Shown here one piece after another: positions 11,601 to 20,600 of a DNA stretch of 33,656 nucleotides. Under the pieces are notes generated by a model. That model ran no database searches. It saw only the letters and a list, made by a program, of their open reading frames with translations, and had not been told where the DNA came from. The stretch is from Sperchopsis tessellata. Lineage: Eukaryota > Arthropoda > Insecta > Coleoptera > Hydrophilidae. A program made the translations under genes and the position numbers. The stretch spans positions 1 through 33,656 of the forward strand of contig JAWQRN010000224.1 of NCBI GenBank assembly GCA_033557685.1, written 5' to 3'. Within the stretch, counting starts at the first letter, position 1. Each line of letters opens with the position of its first letter.

Positions 11601-14600
11601 AACAGGGCGGTCTAGGCGGACTCCCGGGACGTTGCATAGGGGGTATCTGGGGCTGGGAACTGCCCTGACCCCCGACCATATATTGCGGTCCATTGTTGGC
11701 GTAGTAGTTGTAATCATACTGTAAATAGAGAATCGATTAGAGTATGACCCAAATATATGTGGGTTTATATATTATGGTTAAAAGTAAATATTGGCATAGC
11801 TAAACCATGCAAAACATTTAAACTCTTCGCAAAATATTAAAGCATTAGATGACAAAAAAGCTCGTTACAGTGCAGATTAATACAAAGACTTGACCACTGT
11901 AAGATGATTACTAATTTAAAATTAGGGTTAGATCTTTATCTTCTTTATATATGAAGCAAGAAAATTATTCCGTGTACTTTTTTAATATCACATCTAATCA
12001 CTTGATTTAAAATAAGAGTTGAACATTCTTCTACTAAGTGATATGTCCCTACTATCCAAAAATAGGTTAGATGTGGGAACCTAACTAAAATAGGCTACCC
12101 ATAGAGGGTTCTTCTAATCACCGCTATCGCAATGTGAATGTAATATTGCTAGCTATTTATGGTAGAAGTATGTTATATTACAAAATCACGTGAGAAAAGA
12201 ATTAGTCTACGAGGCCCCCAAGCCAAGTAGGGTACTCTTCTCAAGTGTCTTATATAATTAACACACATGTGCCATACAAAAGTTTATCCAACATATTCTA
12301 ATAACAACGGTAAAACTGTATAGAAATTTTGACATATCAAAATACTGATATAACTGAATTCCTATTTGAAAAGTGCAGTAAAAATTTAAAACCCTAAAAA
12401 AGCATCCATTTTCAAAAAATAACTCATCGAGAAATTTCTGAGTGAGGCACCTGACCAATATTTGATGATGAAGGTATCATTTCTTTTTCAAAGTATTTAT
12501 TTGTTTTGTATTTCTATAGGTTGCATAAATATTGCAAAAATCTAGTGTTTGCCTTTATAATGAAATAACAGTTGACAATATATAAGTTAAAAGAACGTAC
12601 TAGTATGTATCAATACTTGACACAAGACAAATGTGGTGCTATGTATGACAATATGTATAAAATCCACTGGTAAAAACAATAAATAGCCATAGTGGGTGGA
12701 AATCATCCACCGTGATGGAGGATTATATACAAGATTCAGTTTCCAACAAGATTGGTATAGCCAGCAAGATGCAGGGTCGGCTCGAGTAAATGAAAGATTA
12801 TTTTTTGGCTTCGACTCCTGCTTATGATTTCGTAGAGGTTGTTACCAGTTGGTCTGGTGTTAAAGTTTTTTTGTGGAGTAAACCAACACCCTCTGTGATA
12901 TCCGTGGCGGCGAGATGGCCCCGGGTCCAGGGCGGCTGAATAGCTCGGGCTTGATGCAGCCAGCAGCTTCCTTCTTAATCACCTCAGTGAGCTCTCTCTC
13001 TCCCAGCCTAGTCACATAGAGGCCACTTTCTGCTGGTGATTGAACTCGATGCAAAAACAAGAGCGCAAAGAGATGACAACAATCTGCGGACAACCAGGGA
13101 CGTAACATCCCAGTACTACGTTCGTAAATGCAGAACAAGAGTGCAATTAGTTATGTACGCTGTACTTGCAGACTGGTTGGGCAGAAAGTAGAAGGGGTGT
13201 TTTGTAAAGGAAAGTACTTCTCATCTCTTACTTAGGTCACCAGTAACCTCTGACTTCCATCTCATACCGCTTGTCTACCTAATGTATCAGGGCAACGTGC
13301 TAAGTTACTTTAAACTTCGTGTCGTGACTGATGGCCAGTCCTCGGTAAAAGTGTCACCACAGAGCAGTACCGCTAGTGGCAGTAGGAGGGCGTGTAACAA
13401 GGTGGATATAAGCAATTGTATAATCCATTTTTGCTCATGATTCTTTAAACACACCCTGTAGCATCAATTAAACATCAAATAACCTGAATGATAGTCAGTC
13501 AAATAAAAAACGATTTAAAAAATGTAAACCTAAATTAGTCAATTTGTTTAATTGTAAGAATCTCCAGTGCGAAAATTTGTATCTCAATAGTCAGTTATGA
13601 TCCACTTTATTCATCTAAAATCTTTATAATTGTAACGATATTATTAGGAGGTGTTGGATATGTAAAATTAAATTAAATTTTACGAGTTCTGAACAGCATT
13701 ATAAAAAGTATCTGTTGTTCCACTTATCTCTTTATGTCAGTCTTAAATATACAATAATAAAATACGCACACACAATCTGCTCTACAGTTTTAAGTTTAAA
13801 TAGTAACAGAGTTAGACATTACATATCTTCATGGCAAGGTTATACATGATCATATATTATTATGGAAAAATTATGGAGAATGAACTAGTGTATTGTTAAC
13901 ACGTTTGTAGACTAATTTTGGTTAAGGGTTTCAGAAGTAGTTTCCTTGAACAATATTTTAAAAATACTACACAAAATTTGGTAAGCACAGACAAATCATA
14001 AGCGATTATGATTTCTAATGAGACACGAAAGTTTGGCTACAGCCGGCAGTTGAATATTTAGGAAGTATGGTCAACCTTGGCCTTCTTGTCTAAGCAAGTA
14101 CTACCAAAAATTAATAGCGAGGGGTGCCTTATATCTGTTCTATATTTGATTTTAAGATATAAGGTGCAGCAAGCCATAATTAAATCTGTAACATTTATTC
14201 AGAACATGCTGCATTCCAAATCTAAAACTAACAAAATGAGACACACATTTTCTTGAAGAGCTTTGTACACCAAAGTTTGGTATAGGGGTTTCATTGTAAC
14301 ATTTTTTAGAATGCAAGAAAATGTCAATGATTAAATGTAATAGGCTTCCACGGTTATTATCTGTGTGAATGTTGTTTCCGGGTGGAAACCTTGTAGAGGC
14401 TCTGATAAGTGCCGACGTTTCGTCCACTGTTGCAAGGGACATTTTGTCAATGTGTCAATGCCTTTTTTTAACATTTTAAGTATATCAGATCTAATTAAGC
14501 CAAAATAAAAAAAAATAAAAATCGGATAAAAACTCAACCATTTCGAAAATTTGAGCCTTAATTGAAAATTTTAGTGCGCCTACAATGTAAATACAGCTTT

Positions 14601-17600
14601 GAGATAGGTAATTAAATAAAGTGATAGAGGTCAGTTTTCTTCTTACCACTACAGTTATTGAGATACCCTATACGGACATTGACATTGAGCCATCCCATAC
14701 ACCAACTATATACAAATAATATAACAAATGGAAAAACTTCACAACATAAATATTATAAATCATTTCGCAAATAAAATTTGTTCTAATTTGACAGTTGGAG
14801 AAGACGGAACATTGTTACAAAAAAACCCTGTCTTAGAAAAGCAACGATGACTAGACTTTGTTTAGTCTGTCTTCGAAGTTAAGCTGTGTGTCTTGGTCAG
14901 TTATCAGATTTTTAAGACGAACATGTTTGGTTCCTATCAGTTTGACAAAATAACAATACTCTACCACACACCTTACAATATTTTAAAATTTATTTATGGT
15001 TTGCTTAAATATGTGAAATTTTGTACAATTGTATCCAGTGGGAATGAGCTTTAAAACATTGTACAAGTGTAGTGTTTTACAAAAATAAGCATGCCAAGTA
15101 TTACAAATAGAACACAAAACATGCAAAAAAAAGTACACTAGCAAAGACCTTAAGAAAGGGGCAGAGCGAGAGTTTGGGGGCCCTCAGTACTGCAGGCCAT
15201 CCAGCAATACGTAAGCAGGCTGGGATACTGGGTACAGCCCTTCCGATATGTAGTTGCTGGACTGAACATATATTGTTATACACTCATAGATATCTTCTTG
15301 CAAAATAGGTGCGGAATAACTTAATTTTAAAATATATTAATAAGTATGTTTACAAGCAATACCATTTTTTTAAAGCAAGTATACATGGAATACCCAACAC
15401 TTTGCTGTAATTAAGATTACCCTAAACTATACAGTTTCATAACTTTTCGTTTGCAGTCAATTTTATATCACCGTTAGTTTGGAAAAGTATATTATAATAC
15501 AATAATGTAAGAAAAATACATTATTCTTCAGTATATACACATTTCCATCCACCACTGTATCATATGAGTTAATATATTAGATCTATTTAGATTATTTTTC
15601 GTTCAACATGATGACTCGATATGTAGACTTCCACGGCCACAGTAAATTTCTTCAGGTTTTCCGGGAGATAATCGTGTGTTGGCTTTTGTTTTTGCCGACG
15701 TTGCAAGGGACATTATCAAGACATGTAGATCTTAAAAACGCTAATTAAACATTGCCATGTAGCTATGAAAAGTGCTAGTTGTAGGTGCCGACCCGCTTTA
15801 AAAAGTGCTAATAGTAGAATAACATGTAGCTCGCACAAGTGCTAGTCAAGAAATAATGAAATCTTGACTAGCACTTGTGAGAGTTATTATTAGCACTTTT
15901 TAGAGCAGGTCAGCACCTACAATTATAACTTTTCAGGGCTACATAGCAATCTATAATTATCACTTTTAAGAGCTACATGTCTTGATAATGTCCCCTGTAA
16001 CAGCAGACGAAACATTGGCAAAAATAAAAGCCAACACACGGTTATCTCCCGGAAAACCTGAAGATATGATGACTCGATTTTATGAAGAAATTGACGAAGG
16101 TTAATTATTTTGACTACTTTATGGGTTAAATATCTTCATACCTGAGTGGAAGAGTAGGTAATTGTTTTGAAGTGCAGATCACTACAGTAGTTTCTTAGTT
16201 ATTTCTGGAGTGCCAAAAAGTTTCATTCTTGGACATCTTTCATTTTGCATTTCATTAAAGACCTTCCTGCTATTACTATAAATTAAATCCCGTGTTGTGA
16301 TTAGTTTATTGTTTCCCAATAAAGTTGTCATGTTTTCCCTCTCTGACGTATAATCAATCAAACAATTTAATGGTTAAAACATTCTAATACCATTACAAAT
16401 TGAATCATGTTGTTGAAATTTGATAAAATTTGATAACCATCAATTCTATAAATCTCAAGAAATAAATATGAATCTAAAATGGACATTTTGGACTTTCCTA
16501 TAAAGCAGTACAGTTGAATGTATTATTTTGACATTTGATCAATCAAATCTCGAGCAAACCGTCCAAGTCAATATATTAAATGACAGAAACATGTGTCCAC
16601 TGCAATTTCGGCTTGTTCCTAAATTTTTCGATGCATATTGATGTCTGTATTTAATTTATTCCCTTGGATGGTTTGCTTGAGATTTGATTTAATCAGATAT
16701 CAAAATAATACATTCATGTGCGGCTAAGGAAGCAACAAATTCAATACTGTCGAGTTTTTCTTATTTTAGTCATTACTGCATTATCTGGCAGATTACAGAA
16801 AGACTAGAAAGCCTCTTGTAGATTGCTGTGACAATTTCAGTATCGTATCTAAATAATATATATATAAATTATTTCAGTATCAGATCGATGTATCAATGCT
16901 TTAAAAATAAGAGTCGGTGCTGTAAACACTAAGCTTAATTTAGAAATATTAAAAATCTAAACTTTTAACCCTTTCACAACGGGGCGCAAAATTTAGTATG
17001 CATGACACGTGCAAGTAGCACTCTCACGCTATGTGTTGTCGCACACGGGGCGTGGTTGTATATTTGTACAATAATATATGGTGTTCATTACAAGAAATAC
17101 AGAAATCAACTAATACAAACAATTCATTTCTTATTTCACAAGCTGGAAATTTGAATTACTTATATATTTAACCCATTAAACGTGTCCGTTCAGTGTTTGC
17201 TCATGGTTTTGGCATGTTAAGTTGAAACTGTAACTACACGATCTTCGAAGCGAAAGGGTTAAATAATAATTTCAGTGAAAAAAAAAATAAAAAAATTATG
17301 TTTGGGTCAAAGCTCTAATTTCCTTATACAAATTACTATAGCATTTGCAACATCTAGTAAAGGGTCTCTTGTCACTTTAAAAGAAAATATGAGCTTCGAC
17401 CAATTGTTAAAATATTAGAATGTATTTATGACGAAATAAGAAAGTTTTAAAAAATAATATGAGGAGACAAAATTCAAATTCCAGCACCTTATTTGTTAAA
17501 AATAATATCAATAACCCAATAAAGAATAATAAAATTGCTACTCACCGGCATAGGAATAGTATACTGGGGTGGTACATAAATCGGTTGGGCTGGGAACATG

Positions 17601-20600
17601 ACGGGCTGGTAAGCCGCAGATTGAGGTGGCCCAGATTGGGCTTGATAAACCGAAGGAGCTAAAATAAAAAATTAAATTTTGTACATTTGACATTAATGAT
17701 TTTAGAAATCAGAAGGAGTTATCAGTTAACTTAAAATATGGTATCTGTAAAATTCACTTTTCTTCGATAGAATGTGACTGTATTATGTTAAATGAAAGTC
17801 AGTGTTACTAATTGACTAACACTATTTATTTGCAGAGTTGTTTCTTCTTTGAACGTCGGATACCGAGAGAGCGAGTATACATTTTTTGATTGCAGCATCC
17901 CTACAGTGGATGCGCTATGAACTATTACGGGAGTCAAAGAATTAGGTGATAAATTTAAATTTACAATTAAAACTGTAACAGTATCAAAGGAATTGTTTCT
18001 AACCGTGCTTAGCAGTAAATGTATGAGAATAATTATATAAGAATGGTATATGTTGCACTTGTTGAATTCATAATCAATTATTGTACTATCAGATCCAATC
18101 ATTTTAGATAAGGTGAGGCCAGGAAAAACAAAATAAGTCTTAGCTTCATTAATACTCTTTTATTTTGACATTTGTTTTCAGACTCCCGTCACACGTATCA
18201 GAGTTTTACTGTTCTTGTTTATACATTTTGCAATGTACAAAATAGTTTTCACAAAAGAACATTTATGATTGAGCCATATTTTCTAAATGGTGTGTTCAAC
18301 AATGGTAAAGGATTTACAGTATTCGAGCTTGTTAAAATGACTTTTGACAACGATTTTCCAATGTGTTTATAGTGTAACCTGATTTTTATAATATGGTGCA
18401 GAACACTGTACAATTAATCTGAGAAATTGGAAATGTTGATTGTAAAGAAGGTAGTGATAGACCAACATTAGGATACCCGAAGTTGTTGAAAATGTTCAGC
18501 AACTGATGCATGATGAACCAACAAAATCATTGCGACAAGAAACAGGTGTCTTCCAATACATGTCAAAGAATTTTAAAGAACAATATTAAATCTTCCCATA
18601 CAAGATGGAGATTTTCCATGAACTGTTGCCGTTTGATCATAATAGGCGTGTTCGTTATCGTTAGTGGTTTAGTTAGAATCTTATGCACATCAACAATTTA
18701 CTTGATGTGACTTTTTTCACAGATGAAGCATGATTCCATATGTCAGGATACATAAATTCACAAAATATGAGAACGTAGTATGAGGAAAACCCACAAATTT
18801 TGTATGAAACTTTTTTGAAACGATTAAAAATTGGTGTTTGGGTTGCTGTCTTTTGAAGATGTCCAGTGGGTCAATATTTTTTTAATGGAACTTTAACTGC
18901 CCAAATGTATCAAGATGAAATTTTAAACAATATAAACCAACTACACGATGACAAACTGCAAAATGGATACTTATCAGAAGATGGAGCAACCTGTTATACA
19001 ATATAGGAGAACGTGATTAGTATGCGATGTGATCCAGAATATCTTCCAAGATTTCCGTTCTTAGCCCCACTGGATTATTTTTTGTTCTCTTAAAAACACT
19101 ATAAACAATGTGTAAGAACTGAGAGATCAAATTAATGAAGAATATGCTCCTGTAATTGCAGAAACCTTGCAGTGGTTTTATATCATGAGAAGATACTTTC
19201 ATCTGTGTCAACAACCTTTAAGATAACACTATTATAATTCTTGATAAGTGTATGTTACTCCAGATCGTTTGCAATATTAGGCTTTCATGCCAGCAGGGCT
19301 TTACAGCAAAAGATAAACAAATTGGTCATTTGACTACACAGAGTAATGTAGATATGGTTAAGTCATGGGTGATATTTCTTGAGTTAATGTAACAGACATA
19401 GGAGAAAAATTGCAACAGGTGTTCTTCCAGAAGATGGAAGACCTGGAGACTTAAAAAACTGTTGAAGACAGCAAAAACTTTGAGGCTGAAAGTGAATGCA
19501 AGAAAAAAAAACTGTTATTGTCTAACTACTCTTAAGCTGATGATTTAATAGACATATTTAGTTTACTTCGGTTCCCAGAAATGTGTGATCCCTTATATAT
19601 TACGCTACATTTCTATGTGCAGCTTTCACACATTAGATTCACTACATGGAGATTTTAGTTATCTAGAGATAGAAGATAAGTTTAAATTCAGCACGTTTGC
19701 GTACTCTTATAGGGAATAATATTCCACTGATCAAATCTATATTTAGTTGATTTTGCAAAAATTAAAAAAAAAAGAAAAATTCGGAATTTTTTTTTATTAT
19801 TATTAATTTTTTGTTATACCTAATTTTTGTTTTAAGTATTTACAATATCCATTAATATGTTTTGCTTTACATCATTTGCACATATTATAATTTGCTTGTA
19901 ATGTTTCGCCTTTTGTGTGGCATCATCAAGTTCTTTAGTGTAAATAGGGACTACTATTAGTTTTATGCCTTATTGTATCCTTTTTTACTATAATTTCTGT
20001 GACTTTAAAGTAGCCACATTAATTGACAAAATATCAAAACAATGTGGATTCATTATTATTTCAAATAGAAATTTTTCATCGGGTATATCTCCAATGTCTT
20101 TCTGGTAAATTTCGATGAAATTTCAAATGCGTAAAATTATTTATAAAACCAGTCACATAGAAGTGAATCACTGTAAATAGGAACCACGTAAAAAAAATAA
20201 TTATTGTACTTGCTTGATTGTGCTAGGAGATACCTGGTGAGGAATAGCACCAAAACAAGCTCCACAATGCACTCCACCTAAGAGGTTAAACTGCCTGTGG
20301 ATTTTAGTTCACCCTTTAGTCAAAATCCAGACTTGATAAAAAACATAAATGTAATTAAAGGTGTTGTAAAGTTAGAAGCATCGTATTTAGTATAATACAG
20401 GTAGAATCTTATTCATTTGCAGAATGTACGTAAAAGTTCGTGGTATTTGAATCTTCAATAGGGAACAAAGTAAATGAGAAAAATTCACTTGGTAATTTTT
20501 CTACTAATAATTTTAATTTTTTTTATATATTGAACAGATTAAAAAGCAAAACAATGTTATTAAAATTGAAAAACTTACGTTGATAAACGGCAGGCTGCTG

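Noticed and set aside
11421..11724. Two 98-codon frames over boule exon 4, one on each strand
   Set aside because: They are other-frame shadows; only the frame beginning YDYNYY joins in phase to its neighbours.
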